The notes beneath the pieces were generated by a model. The model saw only the letters and a list, made by a program, of their open reading frames with translations. It did not search any database and was not told where the DNA came from. The translations under genes and the position numbers were made by a program. Source: Streptococcus danieliae (lineage in GTDB: Bacteria; Bacillota; Bacilli; Lactobacillales; Streptococcaceae). From it: a stretch of DNA of 34,982 nt. Below, one piece after another: positions 24,933 through 34,378 of the stretch (positions within the stretch are counted from its first letter, which is position 1; each line of letters starts with the position of its first letter). The stretch lies in assembly GCF_009767945.1 (NCBI RefSeq), contig NZ_WSRS01000009.1, positions 1 to 34,982 on the forward strand, given 5' to 3'.

Positions 24933-25628
24933 CTAAAGCTCCTCGACAGGACGAAAATGACCAATAACCTTACCAACAATCCGAAAATCGTCATCAGGAC
25001 CAGCGAACAGGTCCTCATAGTTTTCATTGAAGGAGACAATTCGGTATCCCCCCTCTTCTCGGTAAACCCGCTTGATGTAGGCACGACCATTTAAAGAAAT
25101 GGCATAAACAGCGCCATCATAGTCAAAACCGTCATCATTAAAGAGGGCAACTTCCCCATCAAAATACTGAGGCTCCATGGAATCCCCTTGGATAAAGGAA
25201 GCAAAGTCATAGGAATATTCTTGATCTGTATAGACCGTCTGGAAGGACTGCTCATCATAGTAAGTCTCCCCGAAACCAGCAGATAAGGGCACTTGATCTA
25301 GGACTTGAATTGCAAACAGGGGCACAAGCTTCTCTTGAATCGAATTCTTCTGTGTTTCTAATAGCTGTTCGACATAATCCTCTGCCTTTCTCTTGTTGTC
25401 AGTATTCAACTGGAGATAGGGTTGGACAATGGCATACTCAGACTCAAAATAGGTTTCCTCCACCCCAAAATACTGGCTTAAGTGTTGCAAATGAGCCTGA
25501 TTAGGCCGCGCCCGTTCCAATTCCCAGCTGGCATAGGAAGCTCGATTAATACCCAAAACAAGCGCTAAATCAGCCTGTGTCCGCCCCTCTTGTTGCCGTA
25601 AAGTTTTTAATCGTTGACCAGAAAACAT
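24933..25628 (-). CDS. LexA/HdiR-like XRE repressor with S24 autopeptidase domain
   Basis: 231 aa from ATG 25628 (MFSGQRLKTLRQQEGRTQ, behind AAGGGGG). The Cro/CI helix-turn-helix (3-58) has TQADLALVLGINRASYASWE. The C-terminal S24 domain has catalytic Ser150 in QGDSMEPQ and Lys186 in AYIKRV. A likely self-cleavage site Ala117-Gly118 lies in LSAGFGE. Proteins of this type (HdiR of lactococci and streptococci) are cleaved on DNA damage with RecA and derepress SOS-like genes. No prophage genes are adjacent, so this looks like a chromosomal regulator. It has a probable autoregulatory operator and is followed directly by a MITE. Confidence 0.92.
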   Translation of the reverse strand: MFSGQRLKTLRQQEGRTQADLALVLGINRASYASWELERARPNQAHLQHLSQYFGVEETYFESEYAIVQPYLQLNTDNKRKAEDYVEQLLETQKNSIQEKLVPLFAIQVLDQVPLSAGFGETYYDEQSFQTVYTDQEYSYDFASFIQGDSMEPQYFDGEVALFNDDGFDYDGAVYAISLNGRAYIKRVYREEGGYRIVSFNENYEDLFAGPDDDFRIVGKVIGHFRPVEEL

Positions 25629-25642
25629 AAAAATCCCCCTTG

Positions 25643-25660
25643 TGTGTTTTATAAAACACA
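25643..25660. promoter_or_regulatory. Operator: perfect 18-bp palindrome
   Basis: TGTGTTTTATAAAACACA is self-complementary across all 18 bases and covers the predicted transcription start of the repressor gene, just before its ribosome site. Confidence 0.75.
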
Positions 25661-25688
25661 TTATATAATAAAAAGAAATCCTTGTCCA
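25660..25688 (-). promoter_or_regulatory. Promoter of the S24 repressor gene
   Basis: Minus-strand TGGACA (25683-25688), 17 bp, TATAAT (25660-25665). The -10 abuts the operator palindrome and the -35 is inside the 3' arm of the engB terminator. Confidence 0.8.
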
Positions 25689-25716
25689 TTCTCTTATCGA
25701 GAGGGACAAGGAAATT
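25672..25716 (-). terminator. engB terminator
   Basis: Minus-strand TTTCCTTGTCC / GGACAAGGATTT with a 16-base loop, followed by CTTTTTATTA. Confidence 0.8.
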
Positions 25717-25732
25717 TCATCAGTCTCCTCGG

Positions 25733-26320
25733 TTAAACTTTGGACAGAATAGCATCCCAGGCCTGATCAATTCCGTGTTTGGTTTCAGATGAAAAGAGAA
25801 CAAAGTCATCGCTAGGATCAAAGTCCAACTTGTCCTTAATCATTTTTTCATGCTTATTCCAACGACTTCTAGGGATTTTATCAACCTTGGTCGCAACGAG
25901 AATCACAGGGATCTCATAATATTTAAGGAAATCGTACATTTGGACATCATCCTGGGATGGAGCATGGCGAAAATCAACCAGGCTCACGACCGCTTGAAGA
26001 TTTTCCCGACTTGTTAGGTATTCTTCAATCATCTTTCCCCATTTTTCACGTTCTTTTTTAGAGACTTTGGCATAACCATAACCAGGGACGTCTACAAATC
26101 GTAATTGGCCATCAATATCAAAAAAATTCAAGAGTTGGGTTTTTCCTGGTTTACTGGAGGTCCGTGCCAGATTTTTTCGATTCAAAATCCCATTAATAAA
26201 GCTGGATTTTCCAACATTTGAACGGCCAGCCATAGCGATTTCAGGAATATCATCCTGTGGGTAATGACTTTTATTGGTGGCACTCAGAAGTAAATCTGCA
26301 TTGTGTGTGTTTAATTCCAT
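25733..26320 (-). CDS. engB: Ribosome biogenesis GTP-binding protein YsxC/EngB
   Basis: Essential small GTPase acting in 50S assembly. 195 aa, the usual length. G1 [14 protein letters not shown] (about 31-44), G3 [15 protein letters not shown] and G4 [13 protein letters not shown] are all intact. ATG 26320 follows AAGGAG at optimal distance. It is downstream of clpX, as in other streptococci, but a strong terminator-like hairpin sits directly before its ribosome site. Confidence 0.97.
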   Translation of the reverse strand: MELNTHNADLLLSATNKSHYPQDDIPEIAMAGRSNVGKSSFINGILNRKNLARTSSKPGKTQLLNFFDIDGQLRFVDVPGYGYAKVSKKEREKWGKMIEEYLTSRENLQAVVSLVDFRHAPSQDDVQMYDFLKYYEIPVILVATKVDKIPRSRWNKHEKMIKDKLDFDPSDDFVLFSSETKHGIDQAWDAILSKV

Positions 26321-26328
26321 TCTATCTC

Positions 26329-26368
26329 CTTAAAAAAGGAGCGGGATCTGGATCCCTACTCCCCCTTT
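26329..26368 (-). terminator. Terminator/attenuator between clpX and engB
   Basis: Minus-strand GGAG-T-AGGGATC / GATCCC-G-CTCC with a CA loop region, followed by TTTTTT and at once AAGGAG and the engB ATG. There is no room for a promoter after it. Confidence 0.8.
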
Positions 26369-26415
26369 TATTCTTTATACTCTCGAGCCTATATTGGGTT
26401 AAACGAGTTTGAGTA

Positions 26416-27648
26416 TTAAGCAGTTTCTAAAATAGGTTTTTCCAAACCAAGAACAGCTTCCTTGGTGATGCGAACAGTTTTCACATCTTCCTCACTCGGA
26501 ACTTCAAACATAATATCCATCATGGTTTCCTCAATGATAGAGCGAAGACCACGAGCTCCTGTTTTCCGATCAATGGCTAAACGGGCAATTTCTTCCAAGG
26601 CTCCGTCTTCAAATTCCAACTCGACATCATCATAAGATAGCAGGGTCTGGTATTGTTTCACCAAGGCATTCCGCGGTTCTTTCAAAATGCGGACTAGATC
26701 TTGAACTTCTAACGGCTCCAAAGCCGCAAAAATTGGCAAACGTCCAATCAATTCAGGGATAATTCCGAATTTTTGAATGTCCTCAGAGACGATTTCTTGC
26801 ATGTAGGAACCATTCTCATCAATAGCCTTATTATTTTGACCAAAACCAATAATTTTTTCCCCGAGGCGCTGTTTGACAATCTCTTCGATTCCGTCAAAGG
26901 CACCACCCACGATAAAGAGAATATTTTTGGTATCGACTTGAATCATTTCCTGTTGCGGGTGCTTGCGACCACCTTGAGGGGGTACGCTGGCAACAGTTCC
27001 TTCAATAATTTTTAGCAGGGCTTGTTGCACACCTTCACCGGAAACATCGCGTGTGATAGAAACATTCTCGCTTTTCTTAGCGATTTTATCAATCTCATCT
27101 ACGTAGATAATGCCACGTTCTGCTCGTTCAATATTGAAGTCAGCTGCCTGTAGCAATTTTAGGAGAATGTTTTCAACATCTTCTCCGACATAACCGGCTT
27201 CCGTTAAGGCTGTTGCATCTGCAATGGCGAACGGAACATTCAAGCTTTTAGCCAAGGTTTGGGCCAAAAAGGTCTTTCCTGAACCGGTTGGCCCAATCAT
27301 GAGAATGTTGGATTTTTGAAGTTCAACATCTGTTTCCTCATCTCGGTTATCATGGAAATTAATCCGTTTGTAGTGGTTATAAACAGCCACGGCCAAGGCC
27401 CGCTTAGCCCGGTCCTGACCAATCACATAATGATTTAAAATAGCCAAGAGTTCTTGTGGTTTTGGCACTTCCGATAGATCTGCCAAAACTTCTTCCGCCA
27501 ATTCTTCACGAATAATTTCTTGGGCTAATTCGACACACTCATTACAGATGAATGCGTTATTTCCAGCAATGATTTTTTTTACTTCATCTTGGTTTTTACC
27601 ACAGAAGGAACAATAAATCATCACTTCATTTGATCTCGATTTCGACAT
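26416..27648 (-). CDS. clpX: ATP-dependent Clp protease ATP-binding subunit ClpX
   Basis: Unfolds tagged proteins and feeds them to ClpP. 410 aa. The N-terminal zinc-binding domain has CSFCGKNQ and CNECVEL (about 12-40). The AAA+ domain has Walker A GPTGSGKT, pore loop GYVGEDVE, Walker [12 protein letters not shown], the ClpP-binding loop with IGFG (in KIIGFGQNN), and sensor-2 [11 protein letters not shown]. The ribosome site AGGAG is rather far (12 bases) from ATG 27648. It lies in the operon folA-orf56-clpX-engB. Confidence 0.98.
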   Translation of the reverse strand: MSKSRSNEVMIYCSFCGKNQDEVKKIIAGNNAFICNECVELAQEIIREELAEEVLADLSEVPKPQELLAILNHYVIGQDRAKRALAVAVYNHYKRINFHDNRDEETDVELQKSNILMIGPTGSGKTFLAQTLAKSLNVPFAIADATALTEAGYVGEDVENILLKLLQAADFNIERAERGIIYVDEIDKIAKKSENVSITRDVSGEGVQQALLKIIEGTVASVPPQGGRKHPQQEMIQVDTKNILFIVGGAFDGIEEIVKQRLGEKIIGFGQNNKAIDENGSYMQEIVSEDIQKFGIIPELIGRLPIFAALEPLEVQDLVRILKEPRNALVKQYQTLLSYDDVELEFEDGALEEIARLAIDRKTGARGLRSIIEETMMDIMFEVPSEEDVKTVRITKEAVLGLEKPILETA

Positions 27649-27668
27649 AAATAAATCTAACTCCTAGA

Positions 27669-27839
27669 TTAAAATAAAGTATTATAAACCGCGTGAATCG
27701 TGTTCACCAAATTTGTAAAAGCGTTCAACATAAAAAATGCTGTTAAACCGTAGCGCCGTTTTTGAAAAGATTGCATGGCACACAAAACACAAATCACTCC
27801 AAGCAGGGCTGTAAAAAGTCCAAATAGATTGCGTTCCAT
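27669..27839 (-). CDS. Small conserved membrane protein between folA and clpX
   Basis: 56 aa, starting MERNLFGLFTALLGVICVL and ending INTIHAVYNTLF-like (NLVNTIHAVYNTLF). Two hydrophobic stretches (about 5-22 and 34-50) separated by a basic loop (QKRRYG) suggest two membrane passes. A protein of this size is encoded at the same place in other streptococci. Its ribosome site AGGAGG lies inside the last codons of folA, and the gap to the folA stop is 3 bases, so it is coupled to folA. Function unknown. Confidence 0.8.
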   Translation of the reverse strand: MERNLFGLFTALLGVICVLCAMQSFQKRRYGLTAFFMLNAFTNLVNTIHAVYNTLF

Positions 27840-27842
27840 TTT

Positions 27843-28343
27843 TTATGCTGTCCTCCTATATTTATAAATTGTAAAGGGAATCGAGGCGGTTGGTTGCTCT
27901 AAACGCTCAAACAGCTCAAATGACTGCCAAGAAAAAGCTTCCGGAAAATAAACATCTCCTGCAAACTTCCCATGGATCTCCGAACATACCAATTCATCCA
28001 AGTAATCTTCAAAAGTACAGAAAATCTCCCGACCACCAATGACATAGAGATCCAAATCCTGCTTCTGGTACCAGTCCAAAACCTGCTCAACAGAATGGCA
28101 AACCAAAACATCCGGATGGTCGACTTGGTAATCCGGATCCCTCGTTAGAATCAGACTTGTCCGGCCTGGTAAGATACGGCGCCCCATTCCATCAAAAGTG
28201 ACACGCCCCATTAGCAGGACCTGGCCCATAGTTGTGGTTTTGAAATGGCTCAATTCTTCTGGAATACGCCAGGGAAGATGGCCATCTTGACCAATTAAAC
28301 CTTCCTGATCTTGAGCCCAAATCGCTTTTATTTTCTTGGGCAC
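27843..28343 (-). CDS. folA: Dihydrofolate reductase
   Basis: Reduces dihydrofolate to tetrahydrofolate with NADPH; target of trimethoprim. 166 aa. Visible motifs: KAIWAQDQEGLIGQDGHLPWRIPEELSHFK-type N-terminus (LPW loop), GRVTFDGMGRRILPGR (NADPH) and LYVIGGREIF. It starts with GTG 28343 behind AAGGGGGG; the resulting MPKKIKAIWAQD fits the streptococcal N-terminus. Probable extended -10 upstream (TGATAAAAT, about 28365-28373). Confidence 0.95.
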   Translation of the reverse strand: MPKKIKAIWAQDQEGLIGQDGHLPWRIPEELSHFKTTTMGQVLLMGRVTFDGMGRRILPGRTSLILTRDPDYQVDHPDVLVCHSVEQVLDWYQKQDLDLYVIGGREIFCTFEDYLDELVCSEIHGKFAGDVYFPEAFSWQSFELFERLEQPTASIPFTIYKYRRTA

Positions 28344-28408
28344 CTTGTCCCCCCCTTACTTGCTTGTTTTTATTTTATCAAAAGCGAACCCAAAATGGGG
28401 AAATCAAG

Positions 28409-29014
28409 CTAGCTAAAACGCTCAAAAAAGCGAATCACATCTAAATTCAAGCGAACTTGATTGGCATAAAAATAATTTCCACCATCGCGGTAAAGTTCTG
28501 CCCCATGAAAGATTGAAATAGGGGTCCAATAAGAATAGGTCTCGCCCTTGGAATTTCCTAGACTCGGTGCCACAACGTCTCTAGAATAGGCACGTGCCAG
28601 ATCCAGACTAGTTTTCTGACCATTTTCCGCCACATAATTGATATAGGCCCCTCCAAAATTATAGGCTTGCACCGCAGTCCATTCATCAACCCCTGATTCT
28701 TGACTATGAAGATAATAATTGTTGAGTGTTTTTACGCCATGAGCGACACTTGCTTGGGGACTGGCTAAGGAATCCACTTGACCGGTCAAACTTTCACTGG
28801 CCTGCATAATATCCTGGCCCTGACCCTTGGTTTCTGTATAAATAATCGCCAGCACCAAATCAGAATCCAAGGATGAATTTTCCTTGTTTAACGCTGCTTC
28901 CACCATCGGTTGGAACTGACGCACACGGGCCACGGTTTGAGCTGTCTGCCAGGTTCGCCACAGTCCTAGGACGAATAAGACTACTACTAGTAAACTAACA
29001 CATCGTTTCAACAT
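28409..29014 (-). CDS. pmp23: Membrane-anchored lysozyme-like peptidoglycan hydrolase (Pmp23-like)
   Basis: 201 aa with an N-terminal membrane anchor (about 5-20, CVSLLVVVLFVLGLW) and an extracellular lysozyme/transglycosylase-like domain. The probable catalytic Glu61 lies in IIYTETKGQGQD, followed by MQASES and AVQAYNFGGAYINYV. Pneumococcal Pmp23, encoded at the same site downstream of glyA, is important for division-ring stability. The start overlaps the previous stop (TAATG). It is the last gene of the tdk-to-pmp23 block. Confidence 0.85.
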   Translation of the reverse strand: MLKRCVSLLVVVLFVLGLWRTWQTAQTVARVRQFQPMVEAALNKENSSLDSDLVLAIIYTETKGQGQDIMQASESLTGQVDSLASPQASVAHGVKTLNNYYLHSQESGVDEWTAVQAYNFGGAYINYVAENGQKTSLDLARAYSRDVVAPSLGNSKGETYSYWTPISIFHGAELYRDGGNYFYANQVRLNLDVIRFFERFS

Positions 29015-29985
29015 TAGAGACTCTCAATCGTATCCACATTTTTGATCAGAATTGAATAGGTGCCATCCTCATTCATGATAAATTCCACCGATTCAGCATC
29101 TTCATAAACTGGATTTGGTACAATTAGCTGGATTCCATTCGACAACGACAATTTCTGATTCTCCAATCGCTTCAATTGACGTTGGCTATCGATTTCTTGA
29201 AACTGGATGGTTTCAGGAACCTCTTCCTTCATCTGATCAATAAAGGTTAGACGAGCTGTCAAATTGTCTTGGAACAAATCGTTGGCAATATCTTCTGGTC
29301 GCAACTCCTGCTTCTCCTCTAAGTTTTTATGCAAAGAGGACTTAAGTTTTGATTGGAACTGGAAATCATCCGCTTGAAAACTTTCAGCGATTTTTTGAGC
29401 CGCTTTTTCCATTGTCTGGATTGATTTTTTCGGAGAGGGAGCCAGTTCTACTTCCAATAATTTTTCTGAAAAATAGTGAAGGAAACTCCCCTGAGCCTTG
29501 ATGCGTTTTTCCAATAAAAAGTATTGGCCAGTCACTCGATTCACAACCAAGCCTTCATCTGGACTAGCTCCAAAACCAGGTAAATGGTTCTGTGTTAATT
29601 GGATTCGGTTCTCTTCTTGGCCTAAATCAGTCAAACTATCGCGAAGGACCAAGCGTAAAAAGGCAAAATGACTTTGTCCCTCTTTTTCAAAGCCAACAAA
29701 AATCAAATCGTTCATTTTCTGGTTTTCCGCCTCCTTAAAGGCCTCTAACCAGAGTGTGCTGATTGTTCGCGAGCTTTCCATCAAATCATCTTGGATATGG
29801 CTGAAAAAGGTGTTTCCCGAGTCGAAAGCACCTTTTTTGGCATCCTCTGAATAGACTTTTTCAATTTTTTTCCGCAGATATTCATCAATACGAGGAGATA
29901 ATTCGAGGGGTTCTTTGGAAAACTGCAGGTCTAAACTTTGGGGTGAAAATTGATGAATAATGGCTTCCTTAATATAAATATCCAT
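29014..29985 (-). CDS. Nucleoid-associated protein, NdpA/YejK family
   Basis: 323 aa from ATG 29985 (MDIYIKEAIIHQFSPQ), behind AAGGA; a start 27 bases upstream overlaps glyA and lacks a ribosome site. The family (PF04245) binds the nucleoid in enterobacteria, with unknown detailed role; the conserved N-terminal IKEAIIHQF and the central FVGFEKEGQSHFAFLRL/NHLPGFGASPDEGLVVN segments are present. Streptococci commonly carry it between glyA and pmp23. One base separates it from glyA. Confidence 0.85.
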   Translation of the reverse strand: MDIYIKEAIIHQFSPQSLDLQFSKEPLELSPRIDEYLRKKIEKVYSEDAKKGAFDSGNTFFSHIQDDLMESSRTISTLWLEAFKEAENQKMNDLIFVGFEKEGQSHFAFLRLVLRDSLTDLGQEENRIQLTQNHLPGFGASPDEGLVVNRVTGQYFLLEKRIKAQGSFLHYFSEKLLEVELAPSPKKSIQTMEKAAQKIAESFQADDFQFQSKLKSSLHKNLEEKQELRPEDIANDLFQDNLTARLTFIDQMKEEVPETIQFQEIDSQRQLKRLENQKLSLSNGIQLIVPNPVYEDAESVEFIMNEDGTYSILIKNVDTIESL

Positions 29986-29986
29986 A

Positions 29987-31243
29987 CTAATCCTTGTATA
30001 GTGGGAAGGCACTGGTCAATTCAGCCACCTCTGCCTTCACTTCTTCTAGGACAGCTGGCTGATCTGCTGATTTCAAGGTTTTAATAATCAAGGCAGCGAC
30101 CTTCCGAGCTTCTTCTTCCTTGAAGCCACGAGCCGTGATGGCTGGGGTTCCGATACGGATACCAGAGGTTTTAAAAGGTGATAGTTGCTCGTATGGAATG
30201 GAATTTTTGTTCAAGGTAATATGGACATCATCCAAAAGTTGTTGGGCAACTTTTCCGTTCTCCACGACCTTTGTGACATCTACCATAAAGAGGTGATTGT
30301 CAGATCCACCAGAGATTACACGAAAATCCTCGTCTTGCAAAAAAATCTCAACCATAGCTTGGGTGTTTTTCAAAACCTGTTGCATATAGTCTTTGAAGGC
30401 TGGATCCAGCACCTCTTTAAAAGCAACTGCCTTAGCAGCAATCACATGCTCTAGGGGACCACCTTGAAGGCCTGGGAAAATCGCTGAATTAATTTTCTTG
30501 GCCAAATCTTCATCGTTGGTCAGAATCAAGCCCCCCCGTGGACCCCGAAGGGTTTTGTGGGTTGTGGAGGTTACCACATGGGCAAAAGGCATAGGATTGG
30601 GATGAAGACCCGCAGCTACCAAACCGGCAATGTGGGCCATATCGACCATGAGGTAGGCATTGACCGAATCAGCAATCTGACGCAGGCGTTCAAAATCGAG
30701 AATCCGAGAATAGGCAGAAGCTCCAGCCACAATCAGTTTTGGTTGGTGTTCCTTAGCTAAGGATTCTAATTCATCGTAAGACAACAATTCTGTCTCTGGA
30801 TCAACATTGTAGGGAACAAAGTGATAGGTTTTTCCAGAAAAACTAACTGGTGAGCCATGGGTCAAATGGCCACCCGCTGACAAATCCATTCCTAGAATGG
30901 TATCTCCTGGTTGCACCAAGGCCATATAAGCCGCAGCATTAGCCTGGGAACCCGAATGAGGTTGAACATTGGCAAAACCGGCTCCAAAAATTTCCTTAGC
31001 CCGTTCAATGGCTAGATTTTCGACCACATCGACAGCTTCTGTACCACCGTAGTAACGGCGTCCAGGATAGCCCTCTGCATATTTATTAGTCAGCAGGGAG
31101 CCTTGAGCAGCCATAACGGCTTTGGAAACAACATTTTCCGATGCAATCAATTCAATATTTTCTTCCTGGCGTTTGGTTTCTGCATCGATTGCTGCCCATA
31201 GTTCTGGGTCATAGTTGCGATAATCGGTATTTTCAAAAATCAT
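29987..31243 (-). CDS. glyA: Serine hydroxymethyltransferase
   Basis: PLP enzyme converting serine and tetrahydrofolate to glycine and methylene-tetrahydrofolate, feeding folA/trmFO chemistry. 418 aa, the usual length. Motifs: [50 protein letters not shown], the PLP lysine in [16 protein letters not shown], and [14 protein letters not shown]. Its ATG overlaps the tsaC stop (ATGA). Confidence 0.98.
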   Translation of the reverse strand: MIFENTDYRNYDPELWAAIDAETKRQEENIELIASENVVSKAVMAAQGSLLTNKYAEGYPGRRYYGGTEAVDVVENLAIERAKEIFGAGFANVQPHSGSQANAAAYMALVQPGDTILGMDLSAGGHLTHGSPVSFSGKTYHFVPYNVDPETELLSYDELESLAKEHQPKLIVAGASAYSRILDFERLRQIADSVNAYLMVDMAHIAGLVAAGLHPNPMPFAHVVTSTTHKTLRGPRGGLILTNDEDLAKKINSAIFPGLQGGPLEHVIAAKAVAFKEVLDPAFKDYMQQVLKNTQAMVEIFLQDEDFRVISGGSDNHLFMVDVTKVVENGKVAQQLLDDVHITLNKNSIPYEQLSPFKTSGIRIGTPAITARGFKEEEARKVAALIIKTLKSADQPAVLEEVKAEVAELTSAFPLYKD

Positions 31244-31839
31244 TTTTCCACCTCTTTAAAGTTTAACTGGGGAATCACTGCTTGTAAGTCTGTCTGGGTA
31301 ATGGCACCTTGCCTGAGAATCCGAGCCGGTTCTTGGGATAAATCGAGAATCGTCGAGTCAACTCCAGTCAAAAAGGCATCATCTGCCAAGCCCAGTACGG
31401 GAATATCTTGTTGAATATCTTGGAACTTCTGACCACTACTGGCACCACTTAAATTAGCAGATGGTCCAATCAGTGGTCCGGTTTCCTGAATTAACTCTAG
31501 GGTTAGCGGATGATCCGGCATCCGAAAACCGACTGTAGGTAAACCAGAGTTGATCCAAACTGGGACACTGTCCCGCGCTTTTAACAGGATGGTCAAGGGG
31601 CCAGGCCAAAAATGAGCCACTAGATCCTGAAAACAAGGTGGAATCTCACTCGCATATTCTGTTACTTGTTCAAGGTTTGCGATATTAAGATTCATGGCTT
31701 TGTCTCTGGGTCTCTGTTTAAGCCTATAAACCAAATCCACTGCGTCCTGATCCAAGGCTTTTGCAAAAAGTCCATAAACCGTTTCCGTTGGCAAGATCAC
31801 AGCTCGACCAGCTTCTAACTCATTCTTTAAGATGTCCAT
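31240..31839 (-). CDS. tsaC: L-threonylcarbamoyladenylate synthase (Sua5/YrdC/YwlC family)
   Basis: Makes the threonylcarbamoyl-AMP used for t6A37 of ANN-decoding tRNAs. 199 aa, a YrdC domain without the extra Sua5 C-terminal domain. Motifs: [15 protein letters not shown] (about 15-29), [29 protein letters not shown] and GPSANLSG. It overlaps the end of prmC by 20 bases and the start of glyA by 4. Gene name could equally be given as sua5/ywlC. Confidence 0.93.
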   Translation of the reverse strand: MDILKNELEAGRAVILPTETVYGLFAKALDQDAVDLVYRLKQRPRDKAMNLNIANLEQVTEYASEIPPCFQDLVAHFWPGPLTILLKARDSVPVWINSGLPTVGFRMPDHPLTLELIQETGPLIGPSANLSGASSGQKFQDIQQDIPVLGLADDAFLTGVDSTILDLSQEPARILRQGAITQTDLQAVIPQLNFKEVEK

Positions 31840-32665
31840 CTACTACCACCATCCGATCCTGACCAAACTGGTCTTGCAACACTCTGACACGGGCCTTGGG
31901 AAAGGCTGCTTGAAAGAGACCTTGGACCGCTTGGCCCTGCTTATAGCCAATCTCTAAATAAATCTTACCCGTGGGTTTTAAAGAAGTTCGTGATTCTGTA
32001 GCTAATTTTCTGTACAGGGCTAAACCATCTTCCTCTGCAAATAAGGCTGTATGAGGTTCTGAGTGGAGGACGTTCAAACCGACTTCCTCTCGATCCTCCC
32101 AAGCAATATAGGGCGGATTTGACACAATAATATCAAAGGGACCTGTCAAATCCGTCAATAAGTCACTTTGCTGCAAATTTACTCGTTCCTGCAAGTCTAG
32201 TCTATCGCGATTCAGTTCAGCGACTTGCAAGGCTTCCTTCGAAATATCGGAAGCCCACACCTCCCAGGTTGGCCTTTTTTGAGCTACTGCGAGAGCGATT
32301 GCTCCACTCCCTGTTCCCACATCTACCATTCTTACATTCTCATCGGGATTTTCTGCTAAAAGTAACTCAACTAACTCTGCTGTTTCTGGTCTGGGAATCA
32401 GAACCCGTTTATCAACTAGAAATTCTAGACCGGCAAAGTCAGTTTTACCAAGGATATACTGGACCGGCTCATGGGCTATCAAGCGCTTATGATAGGACTC
32501 CAGTTGGGCTAACATCTCAGCCTCTTCTTCTTTTTGCAAAAAGAAAACAAAATCGGTAAAGGTCCAGTTAAAAACTTGACGAACTAAGAAATCAAAGGCT
32601 TCCGGCTCTTCGCCAATTTGTACTAGTTGTTGGTGAAAGGACTGGAATCGTTGGCTATATTTCAT
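31820..32665 (-). CDS. prmC: Peptide chain release factor glutamine methyltransferase
   Basis: Methylates the glutamine of the GGQ motif in release factors, including the PrfA encoded directly upstream. 281 aa: an N-terminal helical substrate-binding domain (1-90) and a SAM-binding Rossmann fold with VDVGTGSGAIALAVA and the catalytic IVSNPPYIA. Its ATG follows the prfA stop without a gap (TAGATG). Confidence 0.97.
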   Translation of the reverse strand: MKYSQRFQSFHQQLVQIGEEPEAFDFLVRQVFNWTFTDFVFFLQKEEEAEMLAQLESYHKRLIAHEPVQYILGKTDFAGLEFLVDKRVLIPRPETAELVELLLAENPDENVRMVDVGTGSGAIALAVAQKRPTWEVWASDISKEALQVAELNRDRLDLQERVNLQQSDLLTDLTGPFDIIVSNPPYIAWEDREEVGLNVLHSEPHTALFAEEDGLALYRKLATESRTSLKPTGKIYLEIGYKQGQAVQGLFQAAFPKARVRVLQDQFGQDRMVVVDGHLKE

Positions 32666-33745
32666 CTACTGGTTCAAAGCCTCTAATTTCTGCGTCTGAT
32701 CATACAAGACCAAGGCGTCGACCACCTCATCTAACTTACCGGACAAAATACTATCTAACTTTTGTAAGGTCAAACCGATTCGATGGTCTGTCACGCGATT
32801 CTGCGGAAAATTATAGGTCCGAATCCGCTCAGAACGGTCTCCTGTACCAATGGTTGATTTACGCTCAGCATCTTGCTCGTCTTGGGCAATCTGGGCAAAG
32901 TGGTCGGCTACCCGGGCACGGATAATTTTCATAGCCTTATCACGGTTTTTCTGCTGGGTCCGTTCTTCCTGCATCTCAACCTTAATATTGGTTGGCAAAT
33001 GCACGATCCGAACGGCCGTCGCCACCTTATTGACGTTCTGACCACCGGCTCCTGAGGCATGATAGATATCTACCCGCAGGTCTTTTGGATCAATGTCGTA
33101 TTCCACTTCTTCGATTTCTGGCATAACCAAGACAGTTGCCGTTGACGTGTGCACGCGGCCTTGACTCTCTGTCACTGGAACCCGCTGAACCCGATGCGCA
33201 CCGGATTCATATTTGAGCTTGGAATAAACAGACTGGCCAGAGACCATAGCGACAACTTCTTTGAAACCACCGACACCATTCATCGAAGTTTCCATAACTT
33301 CAAAGCGCCAGCCTTGGGTTTCTGCATATTTCTGGTACATGGTCAAGAGGTCCCCTGCAAAGAGAGCCGCCTCATCTCCACCAGCTGCTCCCCGAATTTC
33401 CAAGATAATGTTTTTATCATCATTTGGATCCTTGGGCAATAAAAGGATTTTCAATTGAGCTTCATAATCTTCTTTGGCCTGCTTGGATTCTTTCAATTCC
33501 AGTTTAGCCATTTCTTCCAACTCGGCATCACCAGCGGCATCCTTAATCATCTCTTCTGCATCTGTAATGGATTGTAGCACCCGCTTGTATTCCCGATAGG
33601 TAGCCACCGTTTCCCGTGTCGAAGCTTCTTCACGAGAAAGCTCCATAAAGCGTTTGGTATCGCTGACGACCTGGGGATCACTCAAAAGTTCCCCCAACTC
33701 CTCATAGCGATCTTCCACCGCTTGTAATTGATCATAAATATTCAT
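32666..33745 (-). CDS. prfA: Peptide chain release factor 1
   Basis: Ends translation at UAA and UAG. 359 aa. The GGQ loop is [13 protein letters not shown] (about 228-240), and the codon-recognition region PAT-type motif is [10 protein letters not shown] (about 188-197, PVT variant seen in streptococci). The C-terminus [14 protein letters not shown] is standard. It lies two bases after tdk and directly before prmC, whose product modifies it. Confidence 0.98.
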   Translation of the reverse strand: MNIYDQLQAVEDRYEELGELLSDPQVVSDTKRFMELSREEASTRETVATYREYKRVLQSITDAEEMIKDAAGDAELEEMAKLELKESKQAKEDYEAQLKILLLPKDPNDDKNIILEIRGAAGGDEAALFAGDLLTMYQKYAETQGWRFEVMETSMNGVGGFKEVVAMVSGQSVYSKLKYESGAHRVQRVPVTESQGRVHTSTATVLVMPEIEEVEYDIDPKDLRVDIYHASGAGGQNVNKVATAVRIVHLPTNIKVEMQEERTQQKNRDKAMKIIRARVADHFAQIAQDEQDAERKSTIGTGDRSERIRTYNFPQNRVTDHRIGLTLQKLDSILSGKLDEVVDALVLYDQTQKLEALNQ

Positions 33746-33747
33746 CC

Positions 33748-34329
33748 TCAGACAACTCCTTCTAATTCTGGATTAAAATAATGTCTTCTGCAAACTGATA
33801 CATAGGTTTCATTGCCCCCGATTTGAATTTGTTCGCCATCATACAGCGGCTTTCCATCTTGCATACGGAGGACCATTGTTGCTTTTTTAGAACAATAATG
33901 ACAAATAGTCTTAATCTCTTCAATCTTGTCCGCAAAGAGTAAAAGGTATTTTGAACCTTCGAACAATTCATTTCGGAAATCATTCTTTAAACCAAAGGCC
34001 ATGACCGGAATATCCAGTTCATCCACGACCCTTGCCAAGGCAAAAACATGATGCCGCTTGAGAAATTGAGCTTCATCAATCAGGACACAGTAAAGGTCCT
34101 CTTGCTCTTTTTCAATAAAGCCAAAGAGATCAAACTCATCGTCAATAGCCAAGGCTTCCCGTCGCATCCCAATCCGACTAGACACCATTCCGACGCCATC
34201 TCGGGTATCTAGGGCCGAGGTCATAATCAAGACCTGCTTCCCCTGTTCTTCATAATTATGGGCTACTTTAAGGATTTCAATTGTTTTTCCCGAATTCATT
34301 GTCCCATACTTAAAATAGAGCTGCGCCAT
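33748..34329 (-). CDS. tdk: Thymidine kinase
   Basis: Phosphorylates thymidine in the salvage pathway. 193 aa. P-loop [10 protein letters not shown] (about 7-16), Walker B-like VLIDEAQFL, lasso-type zinc site CHYCSKKA and CRRHYF. First gene of the tdk-prfA-prmC-tsaC-glyA-ndpA-pmp23 block. A TATAAT -10 lies at 34362-34367 on the minus strand, with a weak -35. Confidence 0.97.
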   Translation of the reverse strand: MAQLYFKYGTMNSGKTIEILKVAHNYEEQGKQVLIMTSALDTRDGVGMVSSRIGMRREALAIDDEFDLFGFIEKEQEDLYCVLIDEAQFLKRHHVFALARVVDELDIPVMAFGLKNDFRNELFEGSKYLLLFADKIEEIKTICHYCSKKATMVLRMQDGKPLYDGEQIQIGGNETYVSVCRRHYFNPELEGVV

Positions 34330-34361
34330 GATTCAACTTTCTAAAAAATTATTTCTAACAA

Positions 34362-34367
34362 ATTATA
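34362..34367 (-). promoter_or_regulatory. Probable tdk promoter -10
   Basis: Minus-strand TATAAT about 33 bases before the tdk start; no convincing -35. The same A/T-rich patch could also serve the divergent tautomerase remnant. Confidence 0.45.
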
Positions 34368-34378
34368 CAATAAATCTC

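Noticed and set aside
24933-25628. Prophage repressor marking a prophage
   Set aside because: Flanking genes are queG and engB, with no integrase, cro or structural phage genes in the window.
26376-26419. Small BOX or MITE remnant between clpX and engB
   Set aside because: ATACTC/GAGTAT ends look similar to BOX termini, but the interior is only about 30 bp and matches neither boxA nor boxC.
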